A DNA stretch of 64,000 nucleotides, taken from NCBI RefSeq assembly GCF_021233415.1, contig NZ_CP089466.1, positions 682,001 to 746,000 of the forward strand, read 5' to 3'. Of this stretch, positions 1-9,632 are shown piece after piece (positions within the stretch are counted from its first letter, which is position 1; every line of letters starts with the position of its first letter). A model generated the notes under the pieces. That model made no database searches. It saw only the letters and a program-made list of their open reading frames with translations, and was not told the origin of the DNA. The DNA is from Halobacterium litoreum (GTDB lineage: Archaea > Halobacteriota > Halobacteria > Halobacteriales > Halobacteriaceae). The position numbers were made by a program, and so were the translations under genes.

Positions 1-2
1 CG

Positions 3-3000
3 TCCGGGGTGACGCCCGGCGAGGACGCCGACGTGGACACGTCGGTCATCCAGCCGTTGACGATTCGCGCGAACGTGAACGACGTCGTCGACATCAAGTT
101 CGTCAACCACCTCGACCGGCCCGCGTCCATCCACCAGACCGCGCTTCCGTACGACGTCCAGGAGTCTGACGGGATGCACGCCGGCTACAACGACGACACC
201 ATCGCCGCGCCCGACGACTCCATCAAGTACCGGTGGCTCGCGACGAACGAGGGCACGCACTTCTTCGCGGACGGCGCGAACCAGGCCTACGACAGCGCGG
301 ACGAACCGCCCGAGCGAGCGAACCTCGCGTCCCGCGGGCTGTTCGGCGCGCTCGTGGTCGAACCGCGGGGCGCGACCTGGACCGACCCGGAGACGGGCGA
401 CCACCTGCGCAGCGGCGTGCGGGCTGACGTCCACGTTCCGGAGGGCGTCGACCACCGCGAGTTCCTGACGTTCTACCACACGCCCGAGGGAATCCAGACG
501 GCCGACGGCGGCGAACTCACGTTCCCCGACAGCGACCGCGAGCAGACCGTCCACGCCATCAACTACCGCGCCGACCCGACCGGGAACCGCGGGAAAGAGG
601 AGTTCTACAGTTCGTGGGTCCACGGCGACCCCGGCGGCGGCGACAACGTCTACGAGGCGTACCTCGGCGACCCGACGAAGTTCGTCGCCGTCGGCGCGTC
701 GATCGAGGAGAACCACGTCCACCACCTCCACGGCCACCGCTGGAAGGAGACGAGTCCGCGCACCGACTCCGACACTATCGACTCTCAGACCGTCGGGATG
801 GGTGCGACCTACGAGAACAAGTTCGTCACCGCACACGGCGACATCGCGGCGGGGTTCGACGACTTCCGGACGGTGCGCCCCGAGATGGCCTTCGGGGAGG
901 GGTTCGCGGTCGGCGCGGGCGGCGCCCACGGGAGCGCGGGCGACTACCTCTTCCACTGCCACCTGTTCCCGCACTACGGCGAGGGGATGTGGGGCATCTT
1001 CCGCGTGAACGACAAGGAGCAACCGGACCTGAAGACGCTCAGGAACAACGACCCGCCGATTCCGGCGGACTCCGACACGCCGGGGTTCCCCGACTTCATT
1101 CCGGGCGAGGACGGCGAAGCGCCGCCCGCGCCGCCCTACGACGGGACCCGCGAGCCGACCGACGCCGAGCGCGAGGCGCTCCGCGACGGCGTGCCGCCCG
1201 GCGCGCCGTACACCGACCCCGCGGACCCGGACGTGGAGTACGGCGACGACGGCGACTTCGACCCCGAGGAGGGCGAGATTCGGGAGTACACCATCGTCGC
1301 GCTCGACGCCGACGTGGTGTACAACGACGACGGCCACCACGACCCGGAGGGCATCGTCTACGTCCTCGAGGAGGACGCCGAGAAGGTACGGAACGGCGAC
1401 CTGAACCCCGAGCCGCTGTTCGTTCGCGCGAACGTCGGCGACCTCGTGAAGGTGACGCTGAAAAACGAGACCGCGGGCGGGAAGTCCAATCACATCCACT
1501 TCGTCTCCTACGACGTCCTCGGGTCGGACTCGCTGTCGAACGGCTACAACTACACCCAGCAGGCCGACCCCGGCGAGGCACTGGAGTCCCAGTGGTACGC
1601 CGACGAGGAGGGGATGATATTCTTCCACGACCACATCACGGGCATCGACGACGTGATGAACGGGTCGTTCTGCGGGCTCATCGTCGAACCGCCGAACTCG
1701 ACGTGGCGCGACCCGTTCTCGGGCGAGGAGATTCGCAGCGGCGCGCAGGCCATCGTCGAGAATCCCGACGGCGAGGACTTCCGAGAGTTCGCGCTCCACT
1801 ACCAGGACTTCGCGCAACTCCGCGAGCGGAACGGCGACTTCGTGAACCCGGACGTCCAGCACAACGAGAACGCGGGTACGATGGCCATCAACTACCGGAA
1901 CGCGCCCTACTACAACCGCGACGACTTCGACGGCGCGTACGTCCACTCGTCGGCCGCACACGGCGACCCGCCGACGCCGCTGCTCGAAGCCTACGAGGAC
2001 GACCCGGTGCGCATCCGCCTCGCGCAGGGCGCCTACGAGGAGTTCCACAACTTCCAGATTCACGGCGGCGAGTTCAGCCTCGACGCCGAGGGGCTGGCGC
2101 CCGAGGACACCACCTCCCAGATTATCGGCGTCTCGGAGGCGTTCTCGTTTTCGTTGATTGCCGGAGACGGCTTCGACCACCTGGACAACACCGCCGGCTT
2201 GCCGATTCGCGACCACCTCTACGGGTCGAGTATCGCGACGGACCTCTGGGACGGCATGTGGGGCATCTTCCGCGTGCTCGGCGGCGAAGTTTCCCACCTC
2301 GAACCGCTCCCGGACCGCGGCGCGCCCGAGGACACCATCGCGGACGACGACCTGGAGGCGATGGGGCACCCGGCGCCCCACGCCGACTTCGACTGGGCCG
2401 AGTACGGACAGGAAGCGCGCCTGCGGTACGGGCCCGACGACGACCCCGCGTTCCCGCCGGACCGCGACGACAGGCAGAACGGCGACGTCGCCGACGCGCC
2501 GCCCGCGCAGGCGCCGTCGCCGGGCGACCCGTGTCCCGACGACGCGGACGTGCGGACGTACGACGTGACCGCGTTCCAGCACGACATCGAGTACAACGAC
2601 TACGGCGACCACGACCCCCACGGCATCGTGTTCGCACTCGACGAGCACGTCGAGGAGATTCGAGACGGCACGCGTCAGCCCGAACCGCTCACGATTCGCG
2701 CGAACCGCGGCGAGTGCGTCGAAATCAACCTCACGAACGAGTTGCCCGAGGAACTGGACGACGACCACCCGCACCCGAAGATGCGGACCTCACAGCCGTG
2801 GGACGTCTCCTCGCGCATCTCCCTGCACCCTCAGCGCGTGACCTACGACGTGAACGGGTCGGACGGCACGGCCGCGGGGTTCAACTGGGACCAGACGGTC
2901 GCGCCGGGCGACACCGTCACGTACCGCTGGTACGCCGAGGAACTCGTGGACACGTGCGTGCTGTGGGACCACGCCGACGTTCGCGGTCACCGCCACCACG

Positions 3001-4109
3001 GCGCCTTCGGTCGGTTCGTCGTGGAGCCGGCGGAGTCCGTGTGGCTGGACTCGGCGACGGCCGAACCGCTCGTGCCGTTCACCGACGTGCCGGGCGTCGC
3101 GCCGAACCCGACGCCGACAGCGATGCTGAAAGACGGCACGGGCGACGGCGACGACTTCCGCGAGTTCGCGCTTGCGTTCGCCGACGGCCAGTACATCATC
3201 AACGGCGACGACGACTTCGACAACTGCGTCGTGCCGCCGGGCGACGGGGCCGACCCCGACGACCCCTGCAACCAACTCGGCGACCCCGAGGAGCAGGGGT
3301 TCTTCTCGGTGAACTACCGCTCCGAGCCGTTCGTCCGGCGCTTCGAGGAGAACGACGACCCGTCGCGCGTCTACGACTCGGACCTGCACGGTGACCCCGC
3401 GACGACGCTCCCGGCGGCGCTCACGGGCGACCCGGTGGCGTTCCGCGTCCACATGACCGCCGACAGTTCACGCGGTCTCGCGTTCCACCTCTCGGGCCAC
3501 CAGTGGAACCGCAAGCGGGACATCCTCGCGTCCGAGAAAATCGGCGTCGACGACCAGTTCGTGCCGGGGCGCGCGGTCCGCATGGAACCGTTCGGCGGCG
3601 CCGGCGGGCTCGCCGAGTCCGCGGGCGATTTCGTCTACCAGGAGACGAAACAGCGCCGGCGACTTGAGGGCGGCCTCTGGGGGCTGTTCCGCGTTCGCGA
3701 GCGCCTCGACGACTTCGACGCGCCCGTCCAACCGCTCCCCGACCGCTCGGAAGGCGTGGACATCCGCGACCGACCGGGGTGGGTGGTGGCGACCGGCAAC
3801 GTCACCGCGTCGGCGGGCACAGACGTGCTGGTCGGCGTGCCGGACAGCGACCTCGGCGGGCCGAACGCCGGCGCGGCGTACCTGTTCGCGGCGCCCGTCG
3901 ACGAGGACGACATCACCGACCTCTCGGGCGCCGACCTCCAGATTCTCGGGACGCGACCGGGCGCCCGCGTCGGCACCGCGGTGGCGTTCGCGGACGGCGA
4001 CGTGCGCCAGCAGGGCGACGGCGCCGACTTCGTGGTGCGCTCCGAGGACGACACCTACGAGTTCGCGGACGCCGGGGAGATGTCCGGCACGGTCGTCGTC
4101 GACGAGTAG
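3..4109 (+). CDS. Giant multicopper oxidase with six cupredoxin-like domains (5' end outside window)
   Basis: The reading frame is open to the left edge, so the first residue here is not the true start. About 1,366 residues are visible, forming three ~400-residue units of two cupredoxin domains each. Unit 1 carries HLHGH near residue 239 and a type-1 copper motif HCH with a downstream His and Met near 317-326. Unit 2 begins with HIH near 495 and HDH near 540, but its second domain has lost HCH. Unit 3 lacks the ligands and seems structural. The last ~110 residues resemble an FG-GAP/integrin-type propeller blade. The type 2/3 cluster probably forms between the second and third cupredoxins. An extracellular metal or phenol oxidase role is inferred from the family; the substrate is unknown. 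The gene ends 1 nt before the convergent flippase stop. Confidence 0.85.
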   Translation, partial: SGVTPGEDADVDTSVIQPLTIRANVNDVVDIKFVNHLDRPASIHQTALPYDVQESDGMHAGYNDDTIAAPDDSIKYRWLATNEGTHFFADGANQAYDSADEPPERANLASRGLFGALVVEPRGATWTDPETGDHLRSGVRADVHVPEGVDHREFLTFYHTPEGIQTADGGELTFPDSDREQTVHAINYRADPTGNRGKEEFYSSWVHGDPGGGDNVYEAYLGDPTKFVAVGASIEENHVHHLHGHRWKETSPRTDSDTIDSQTVGMGATYENKFVTAHGDIAAGFDDFRTVRPEMAFGEGFAVGAGGAHGSAGDYLFHCHLFPHYGEGMWGIFRVNDKEQPDLKTLRNNDPPIPADSDTPGFPDFIPGEDGEAPPAPPYDGTREPTDAEREALRDGVPPGAPYTDPADPDVEYGDDGDFDPEEGEIREYTIVALDADVVYNDDGHHDPEGIVYVLEEDAEKVRNGDLNPEPLFVRANVGDLVKVTLKNETAGGKSNHIHFVSYDVLGSDSLSNGYNYTQQADPGEALESQWYADEEGMIFFHDHITGIDDVMNGSFCGLIVEPPNSTWRDPFSGEEIRSGAQAIVENPDGEDFREFALHYQDFAQLRERNGDFVNPDVQHNENAGTMAINYRNAPYYNRDDFDGAYVHSSAAHGDPPTPLLEAYEDDPVRIRLAQGAYEEFHNFQIHGGEFSLDAEGLAPEDTTSQIIGVSEAFSFSLIAGDGFDHLDNTAGLPIRDHLYGSSIATDLWDGMWGIFRVLGGEVSHLEPLPDRGAPEDTIADDDLEAMGHPAPHADFDWAEYGQEARLRYGPDDDPAFPPDRDDRQNGDVADAPPAQAPSPGDPCPDDADVRTYDVTAFQHDIEYNDYGDHDPHGIVFALDEHVEEIRDGTRQPEPLTIRANRGECVEINLTNELPEELDDDHPHPKMRTSQPWDVSSRISLHPQRVTYDVNGSDGTAAGFNWDQTVAPGDTVTYRWYAEELVDTCVLWDHADVRGHRHHGAFGRFVVEPAESVWLDSATAEPLVPFTDVPGVAPNPTPTAMLKDGTGDGDDFREFALAFADGQYIINGDDDFDNCVVPPGDGADPDDPCNQLGDPEEQGFFSVNYRSEPFVRRFEENDDPSRVYDSDLHGDPATTLPAALTGDPVAFRVHMTADSSRGLAFHLSGHQWNRKRDILASEKIGVDDQFVPGRAVRMEPFGGAGGLAESAGDFVYQETKQRRRLEGGLWGLFRVRERLDDFDAPVQPLPDRSEGVDIRDRPGWVVATGNVTASAGTDVLVGVPDSDLGGPNAGAAYLFAAPVDEDDITDLSGADLQILGTRPGARVGTAVAFADGDVRQQGDGADFVVRSEDDTYEFADAGEMSGTVVVDE

Positions 4110-5648
4110 TCACGTCGGCAACAGCCCGCGGTAGCGCGCCGCGAGCGTGCCGGCGAGGCGGCGCTCGGCGTGCGTGAAGCCCAGCCATCGGAGCGCGAGC
4201 GCGTACGCCGCGAGGCCGCCGAGCGTCCCGACGACGGGCGCCACCGGATTCGAGAGGACGACGTTCGCGGCGAGCGCGACGGCGGTCAGCGGCACCGCCG
4301 CGAACAGGGGGTAGGCGTGCCGTCGCGTAAACGGCTGGAGGCCTTCGAGGTGGTAGAGGACGGCGACTTCGAGACCGTTGTTCAGCGTGAGCATCAGGAG
4401 GTAACTCGCGACGAGCCCCGGCAGGCCGTAGAAGACGGTGAGCGGGACGGCGGTGACGACGAGGATTCCCGTAATCAGGGTGTTGACGACGAGGAGCGCG
4501 CGCTGGTTGTCGGTCATCGTCAACAGGATGCCGACGCTCCCGGCGGCGCAGGCGCCGTACTGCGCGAGGACGAACGCGGGGAGAAGCCACGCGTACTCGA
4601 CGAACGTCGGGCCGAACAGCGCCATGACGGGCCGCCGGTAGACGATTGCGGGCACCGCGAGCGCGGTGACGCCGACGAGCACGAGCCGGCTGGTGACGTG
4701 GTAGAGCCGGCTGAGTGCGCGCCGGTGGCCGTCGTCGTGGAGCGCCGCGGCGACGGGCGGGATGAACTGATTGACGCCCATCAGCGGGAGTCGGACGAGC
4801 GCGCCGACGAGCACGCCGACGGAGAACACGCCGCCAGCGACGCCGGTGAGGAACGCGACGATGAGCGGGTAAAAGCCCAGACGCTGGACGGTGGTTGCGA
4901 TGCCGCCGACGAACAGCGGGAGCGTGAACCGGAGGTAGCGGCGCTGTATCTCGCGGACGCCGGGGCCGCGGAGCCGGGGTCGGAACCCGCGTTCGCGCGC
5001 CAGCCAGACCGCGACGGCGGTGCCGGTGAGCGCCATCGACGCGACGACGCCGACGGCGACCACCACGAGGTCGTCGAAGACGAGCGCGCCGACCGCGCCG
5101 ACGGCCAACTGCGCGGCGGGGAAGGCCACGCGCATCGCGACGTTCAGGGGGCCGACGGCCTCCAGTCCGCGCAGGAGTTCCGCAGTGGTGAACAGCCAGA
5201 CGGTGGCGGGGAGGCCGAGCGCGAACACGCCCAAGAGAGTCTCGAACTGGCCGCCGAGTTCGGCGTAGTCGGCGACGACGGGCGCGGCGGCGAACAGCGC
5301 GACGCCGAAGACGCTCGCGACGCCGAGCAGGAGGACGGCGGCGAACGTCGCGATGGCGTCGCGTTCGGCCTCGGAGTCGGCGTTCGGCACGAACCGGCTG
5401 ACGCCGCTCCGGAACCCCAGGGACAGCGACCGAAAGAGCCGCTGGAGGCGGCGAGCGAGTGCGAACACGCCGTACGCGGCGGCGGACGTGCCGTTCGTGA
5501 GGACGGCGGTGAACGCCACCGTGAGCGCGCGCTGGACGAGGATGCTCGGGACGGAGACGGCGGCGCCGTGCGCGACGCGTTCGAGCGCGTCGTCCAGGCG
5601 CGCCTCCACGGCCTCGTCGTCGGGCGACTGGTCGGCGCTCCGGGGCAC
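4110..5648 (-). CDS. Polysaccharide/lipid-linked oligosaccharide flippase (RfbX/Wzx-like)
   Basis: A 512-residue polytopic protein with about 12-14 hydrophobic segments. It has the MATE/MOP-superfamily look of polysaccharide flippases: an N-terminal amphipathic region, then SVPSILVQRAL and a regular helix spacing to the C-terminus. Such proteins move lipid-linked glycans across the cytoplasmic membrane, in haloarchaea probably for S-layer or surface glycans. A GTG start at 5648 is preferred. The upstream ATG at 5744 would overlap the start of hisD and adds an Arg-rich tail unlike an acidic halophile protein. It is divergent from hisD. No glycosyltransferase lies next to it, so the glycan is unknown. 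Confidence 0.75.
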   Translation of the reverse strand: MPRSADQSPDDEAVEARLDDALERVAHGAAVSVPSILVQRALTVAFTAVLTNGTSAAAYGVFALARRLQRLFRSLSLGFRSGVSRFVPNADSEAERDAIATFAAVLLLGVASVFGVALFAAAPVVADYAELGGQFETLLGVFALGLPATVWLFTTAELLRGLEAVGPLNVAMRVAFPAAQLAVGAVGALVFDDLVVVAVGVVASMALTGTAVAVWLARERGFRPRLRGPGVREIQRRYLRFTLPLFVGGIATTVQRLGFYPLIVAFLTGVAGGVFSVGVLVGALVRLPLMGVNQFIPPVAAALHDDGHRRALSRLYHVTSRLVLVGVTALAVPAIVYRRPVMALFGPTFVEYAWLLPAFVLAQYGACAAGSVGILLTMTDNQRALLVVNTLITGILVVTAVPLTVFYGLPGLVASYLLMLTLNNGLEVAVLYHLEGLQPFTRRHAYPLFAAVPLTAVALAANVVLSNPVAPVVGTLGGLAAYALALRWLGFTHAERRLAGTLAARYRGLLPT

Positions 5649-5742
5649 GCGCTCGCTTGCCGGAGGCCGGAGATAAGTCCGGTGGTGTCGGAACCGAGAC
5701 CGTGTAGAAACGCTCTTTCGACGCCCCCGCCTACGCCGGGGC

Positions 5743-7020
5743 ATGGACTACGAAGCCGTCGCGGACCTCGGGCCGGACCGCCGCCGCGCGCTGTTCGACC
5801 GGGACGCGGGCGTGGACGCGGTGCGGTCGGACGTTCGGGACATCGTCGACCGCGTGCAGACGGAGGGCGACGTGGCGCTCCGCGAGTTCGCGAGCGAGTT
5901 CGACGGCGTGGAGGTCGGGAACCTCGACGTGACCGACGAGGCCGAGCGCGCGTACGAGGAAATCGACGACGGCGTGCGCGACGCCATCGAGTCGGCGGCC
6001 GAGAACATCCGGGAGTTCCACGAGGCCCAACTGCCGGAGGACTGGCGCGAGGAGTTCTCGGAGGGGAGAGAACTAGGGCGCCGATTCCGCCCCATCGAGC
6101 GCGTCGGCGTGTACGCGCCGGGCGGCACCGCGGCGTACCCGTCGTCGGTGCTGATGGGCGCGATTCCGGCGCGCGTCGCGGGCGTCGAGCAGGTGGCGGT
6201 GGCGACGCCGCCCGCCGAGGAGATGAACCCCGTGACGCTCGCGGCGATGCACGTCGCCGACGTGGACCGCGTCTACCAAATCGGGGGCGCGCAGGCCGTC
6301 GCCGCGATGGCGTACGGCACGGAGACGGTCGACCGCGTGCAGAAGGTCGTCGGCCCGGGCAACAAGTGGGTGACGGCGGCGAAGGCCGAGGTCCGGGGCG
6401 ACGTGGAAATCGACTTCCTCGCCGGCCCCTCCGAACTCCTCGTGCTGGCGGACGACACCGCCGACCCCGCGTTCGTCGCGGCGGACCTGCTCGCGCAGGC
6501 CGAACACGACCCGAACGCGAGCGTCGTCGCGGTCACCGACGACGAGCACACCGCCGAGCGCATCTGCGCCGAAATCGACGCGCGAATCGACGGCCGCGAG
6601 CGAGAGGCCACGATTCGCGACTCTCTCGGCAACGACGCGAGCGGCGTGTTCGCGGCTCGTTCCACGAGCGAGGCCGTGGCGTTCGCCGAGGAGTACGCCG
6701 CCGAACACCTCTCGATTCAGGCCGACGACGACGAGGCGCTCCTCGACCGCATCGACAGCGCGGGGTCGGCGTTCCTCGGGCCGTACTCGCCGGTCGCCGC
6801 GGGCGACTACGCCACGGGCACGAACCACGTCCTCCCGACGAGCGGCACCGCGAAGGTGACCGGGGGACTGAGCGTCGACACCTTCCTGCGCTCGACGACC
6901 GTCCAGCGCCTCGACCGGGATGCCCTCGCGGACCTCCGCGAGACGGTGACGACGCTCGCCGACGCCGAGGGACTGGAGGCACACGGCGCCAGCGTCGACG
7001 CCCGATTCGAGGACGAGTAG
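5743..7020 (+). CDS. hisD: Histidinol dehydrogenase
   Basis: 425 residues, normal for the family. It catalyses the last two steps of histidine synthesis, the NAD-dependent oxidation of L-histidinol to histidine through the aldehyde. The signature runs from VGPGNKWVTAAK to FLAGPSELLVLAD (about residues 204-234). The catalytic Glu-His pair is in EHLSIQ, and the C-terminal block GLSVDTFLRS is present. The ATG at 5743 fits because the family N-terminus begins within ~10 residues of the conserved helix. It stands alone without other his genes, as is usual in haloarchaea where his genes are scattered. The flippase gene is divergent. Confidence 0.97.
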   Translation: MDYEAVADLGPDRRRALFDRDAGVDAVRSDVRDIVDRVQTEGDVALREFASEFDGVEVGNLDVTDEAERAYEEIDDGVRDAIESAAENIREFHEAQLPEDWREEFSEGRELGRRFRPIERVGVYAPGGTAAYPSSVLMGAIPARVAGVEQVAVATPPAEEMNPVTLAAMHVADVDRVYQIGGAQAVAAMAYGTETVDRVQKVVGPGNKWVTAAKAEVRGDVEIDFLAGPSELLVLADDTADPAFVAADLLAQAEHDPNASVVAVTDDEHTAERICAEIDARIDGREREATIRDSLGNDASGVFAARSTSEAVAFAEEYAAEHLSIQADDDEALLDRIDSAGSAFLGPYSPVAAGDYATGTNHVLPTSGTAKVTGGLSVDTFLRSTTVQRLDRDALADLRETVTTLADAEGLEAHGASVDARFEDE

Positions 7021-7058
7021 ACCGCAAGAACCTCCTACTGGTCTGCGAACCGAACGGT

Positions 7059-8279
7059 ATGCCCTCCCTCCAGCGCCGCGGCTTCCTCGCGGCGTGCGCG
7101 AGCGCGGTCGCCGCCGGCTGCCTCGGCTCTCCGCCCGATTTCGACCCGAGCGCCGCCGACGCGTGGCCGATGCACCGAGCCGACCCCGGCGGCACGAACA
7201 GCACCGACGCGCCCGGCCCGCGAACAGACCCCGAGGAAGCGTGGGTAGTCGACGTCTCTGGGATGGGGAATCAGCCCGACCCCGTCGTCCACGGCGACCG
7301 GCTCTACCACGGCGGCTTCGACCGGTTCTACGCGCTCGACGCCGACACCGGCGAGCAGCGCTGGGAACTCAGCGAGAACGGCTCGTGGCTCCAGCCCGCG
7401 CTCGCCGCCGCGCCCGCGTACGGCGACGTGATGCCGGTCGTCGCCACGCGGTCGGGCTACGAGGCGATCTCGACGACCGGCGGCTTCGACACGCCCGGCC
7501 GCCAGCGGAACTTCGAGACGCGCTGGAAGCGCACCACCGTCGAGAACCCCGGGGGCCGACTCTCGCTCACCGCCACTCGCGCGGCCCCGCCAGTCGTCGC
7601 GAACGGCACGCTGTACGCGAGTACCGGAGACGTCGCCGTCGCGTTCGACGCCGCCACCGGAGAGACCGAGTGGACAGCAGCGGTCGCGAATGCGAGTCGC
7701 GAGCGCGCCGCCGTCGCCGCCGGGCGCGTGTTCGTCTCGTCCTACGGCGGCCTCGCGGGCGGAGGTCTCGTCGCGCTCGACGCCGACTCGGGCGAGCGAC
7801 TGTGGACCGCTTCGGAGACCGGCGTGAACGTCCTCCCGCCGACCGCCACCGAGGACGCGGTGTTCTTCCACGACCGGGACGCGCTGTACGCGTTCGACCC
7901 GGCGAGTGGTGAGGAACTGTGGCGGGCCGAGGACTTCGGCGGCATCGAGGACAGCCTCACGCCGCTCGCGGTGGGCGGCGGGCGCGTCGTCGCCGTCGGC
8001 GACGACTCCGAGGGAGAGAGCAGGACGGTCGCGTTCGACGCCGCAACCGGCGAGACGGCGTGGCAGGCCGCGGGGGCCACGCACGAGACGCCGCCTGTCG
8101 TCGCTGGGGACACCGTTTACGTACCTCGCTACGACGGTCTGCACGCACTCGACGCCGCGTCGGGCGAGGAACTGTGGACGCACGGCGACAAGCAGGTGCG
8201 GAGTCTCGCCGTCGTCGGGACGCGAGCGTACGCCGCGACCGCGACCGGTACGCTGTACGCGCTGGAGGGGTCGGCGTGA
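7059..8279 (+). CDS. PQQ-like beta-propeller Tat lipoprotein
   Basis: 406 residues. The N-terminus has RRGFL followed by a short hydrophobic stretch and AAGC, a twin-arginine lipoprotein signal. The rest contains at least six repeats of the type ALDADTGEQRW (Asp-rich, ending in Trp), typical of PQQ-type beta-propeller blades as in BamB and quinoprotein dehydrogenases. It is probably anchored outside the membrane as a binding or scaffold protein. No clear catalytic PQQ ligand set was identified, so enzymatic activity is not claimed. Its stop overlaps the GTG of the next gene by 4 nt, implying translational coupling to a membrane protein. Confidence 0.85.
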   Translation: MPSLQRRGFLAACASAVAAGCLGSPPDFDPSAADAWPMHRADPGGTNSTDAPGPRTDPEEAWVVDVSGMGNQPDPVVHGDRLYHGGFDRFYALDADTGEQRWELSENGSWLQPALAAAPAYGDVMPVVATRSGYEAISTTGGFDTPGRQRNFETRWKRTTVENPGGRLSLTATRAAPPVVANGTLYASTGDVAVAFDAATGETEWTAAVANASRERAAVAAGRVFVSSYGGLAGGGLVALDADSGERLWTASETGVNVLPPTATEDAVFFHDRDALYAFDPASGEELWRAEDFGGIEDSLTPLAVGGGRVVAVGDDSEGESRTVAFDAATGETAWQAAGATHETPPVVAGDTVYVPRYDGLHALDAASGEELWTHGDKQVRSLAVVGTRAYAATATGTLYALEGSA

Positions 8280-8965
8280 ACGTCCGCGACCGCACGCGAG
8301 GGCTCCTCCCGTTCCTCGCGCTCGGCGTCGCCGGCTGGCTGTTCGACCTGATTCGGCTCCGCGACCCGGTGCCGGCGTCCGTCGCGTCCGGGTTCTACGA
8401 CGGGCAGGTGACCGTCCACTTGCTCGGCTTCCCGTCGGGCGTGCAGGCGACCGGGCTGTGGCCGGGCACCCTCCTCGGGCTCCGTCTCCCGTACCTGCTC
8501 GAAGTCCTCGGGCTCTATCTCGCGTTGCACGCGGCGGCCGCGGTCGCCGCCGGCCTCGCGTACTCTCGGTTGCTCCCCGACGCGCCGCACCCGACGCCCG
8601 CGGTGTACGCGCGCCTGTTCGGCGTCGCCCTGCTCGCGACCGCGCTCGTCCACCCCCTGTTCGCCGTCGCGAGCGTCGAGTTCCTGCTCGTCGTCGTGTA
8701 CGTCCCCGTCCTCGTCTTCGGGATTCTCCCGCGACTCCTGCTCGTCGGCCCCGTCCTCGTCGCCGAGCGCGTCGGCGTCCGCGCGGCGTGGCACGCCGCA
8801 AACCGCCGCCTCGCCGACCAACACGGCCGCGTCGTCGTCGGTCTGCTGCTGGTGGGCGTCGCCGCCGACGCGCTCGTCTGTGCGCCCATGGCGGGCGGGT
8901 TTTTCGGGACGGCGGGCGGCGGGTTCGCGTACGCCGTCCTCGCGGCGCGAGCGTACGTGGCGTAG
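8276..8965 (+). CDS. Integral membrane protein coupled to the PQQ-repeat lipoprotein
   Basis: 229 residues with about five hydrophobic segments (near 12-27, 70-95, 113-135, 137-160 and 185-225). I do not recognise a family. The GTG start overlaps the previous stop as GTGA (8276-8279), so the pair is almost certainly co-translated. The membrane protein may work with the extracellular propeller. The C-terminal third is Gly/Ala-rich. It contains no cofactor or catalytic motif that I can see. Confidence 0.75.
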   Translation: MNVRDRTRGLLPFLALGVAGWLFDLIRLRDPVPASVASGFYDGQVTVHLLGFPSGVQATGLWPGTLLGLRLPYLLEVLGLYLALHAAAAVAAGLAYSRLLPDAPHPTPAVYARLFGVALLATALVHPLFAVASVEFLLVVVYVPVLVFGILPRLLLVGPVLVAERVGVRAAWHAANRRLADQHGRVVVGLLLVGVAADALVCAPMAGGFFGTAGGGFAYAVLAARAYVA

Positions 8966-9020
8966 GCGGGCCTCGCGGCCGGCGTCACTCTTATCCACGG
9001 CGCGCGCGAACGTGCTACCA

Positions 9021-9386
9021 ATGAGCACCACCGCCGAATCGGGTGACGGAGTGCGGTCGGTGACGGCCACCGAGGCCGCCGCCGAGCAAGCCCGCGAGTT
9101 GATGGACGGCGAGGGGATGGACGAATCGGAGGCGGGGCTTCGGCTGTACGTCCAGCAGGGCGGCTGTGCGGGGCTGTCCTACGGGATGCGCTTCGAGCAC
9201 GAACCCGAGGACGAGGACGAAATCTTCGTCAGCAACGGCCTGCGCTTGTTCGTCGACCAGTCCAGTCTCGACTACGTGTCGGGCAGTCAGTTGGCCTACG
9301 AGGGCGGCCTGCAGGGCGCGGGGTTCCACGTCCAGAACCCGAACGTGGAAAGCGAGTGCGGCTGTGGCGAGTCGTTCCGCACGTAA
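9021..9386 (+). CDS. HesB/IscA-family iron-sulfur cluster assembly protein
   Basis: 121 residues with the A-type carrier pattern: QQGGCAGLSY near residue 50 and CGCGESF at the C-terminus. These three Cys bind Fe or a nascent Fe-S cluster for transfer to apo-enzymes in the cytoplasm. The ATG at 9021 follows a cTTATcc box near 8991-8998 at leaderless spacing. Whether it corresponds to IscA, SufA or ErpA cannot be decided from sequence alone. It converges on the dodecin gene with a 5-nt gap. Confidence 0.93.
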   Translation: MSTTAESGDGVRSVTATEAAAEQARELMDGEGMDESEAGLRLYVQQGGCAGLSYGMRFEHEPEDEDEIFVSNGLRLFVDQSSLDYVSGSQLAYEGGLQGAGFHVQNPNVESECGCGESFRT

Positions 9387-9391
9387 CGCGG

Positions 9392-9598
9392 CTACTGCGG
9401 GTCTTCGAGTTCGAACGCGACCTCTACTTCCACCTGGTACTGTCGGTTCTCGACGCTCGCGACTTCGACGCCCTGGTCGACGACGTTCGCCCACTTCACG
9501 TTGTTCAGGGTGTCCTCCGCGCGGTCGATGGCGTCGTCCGCGGCGGCGTCGAAGCTCTCCTCGCTGGTGCCGATGAGCCGGATCTTCTTGAATACCAT
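9392..9598 (-). CDS. Dodecin, flavin-binding dodecamer subunit
   Basis: 68 residues, beginning [16 protein letters not shown]. The flavin-stacking Trp36 and flavin-contacting Gln55 are both present at the positions known from Halobacterium salinarum dodecin. The family forms a hollow dodecamer that stores riboflavin or lumichrome and protects against light damage. The promoter TATA (9623-9631) overlaps the stop codon of the upstream membrane-protein gene. Confidence 0.96.
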   Translation of the reverse strand: MVFKKIRLIGTSEESFDAAADDAIDRAEDTLNNVKWANVVDQGVEVASVENRQYQVEVEVAFELEDPQ

Positions 9599-9621
9599 GT
9601 GCCGTGTTACCGCGGGGACCG

Positions 9622-9632
9622 GGATAAGTTTA
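9622..9632 (-). promoter_or_regulatory. TATA-like box of the dodecin gene
   Basis: On the minus strand the region reads AACTTATCCC, about 25-33 nt before the dodecin ATG, which fits a leaderless haloarchaeal transcript. It includes the TAA stop codon of the upstream gene (9630-9632), so the two genes are packed with no free spacer. Confidence 0.55.

Noticed and set aside
614-3394. A 926-codon plus-strand frame inside the multicopper oxidase gene
   Set aside because: Extremely Arg-rich translation, unlike acidic halophile proteins, and the other frame has all cupredoxin motifs.
4170-7058. Long plus-strand extension upstream of the PQQ-repeat lipoprotein
   Set aside because: It runs antisense through the flippase and out of frame through hisD. 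The true start is the Tat signal at 7059.
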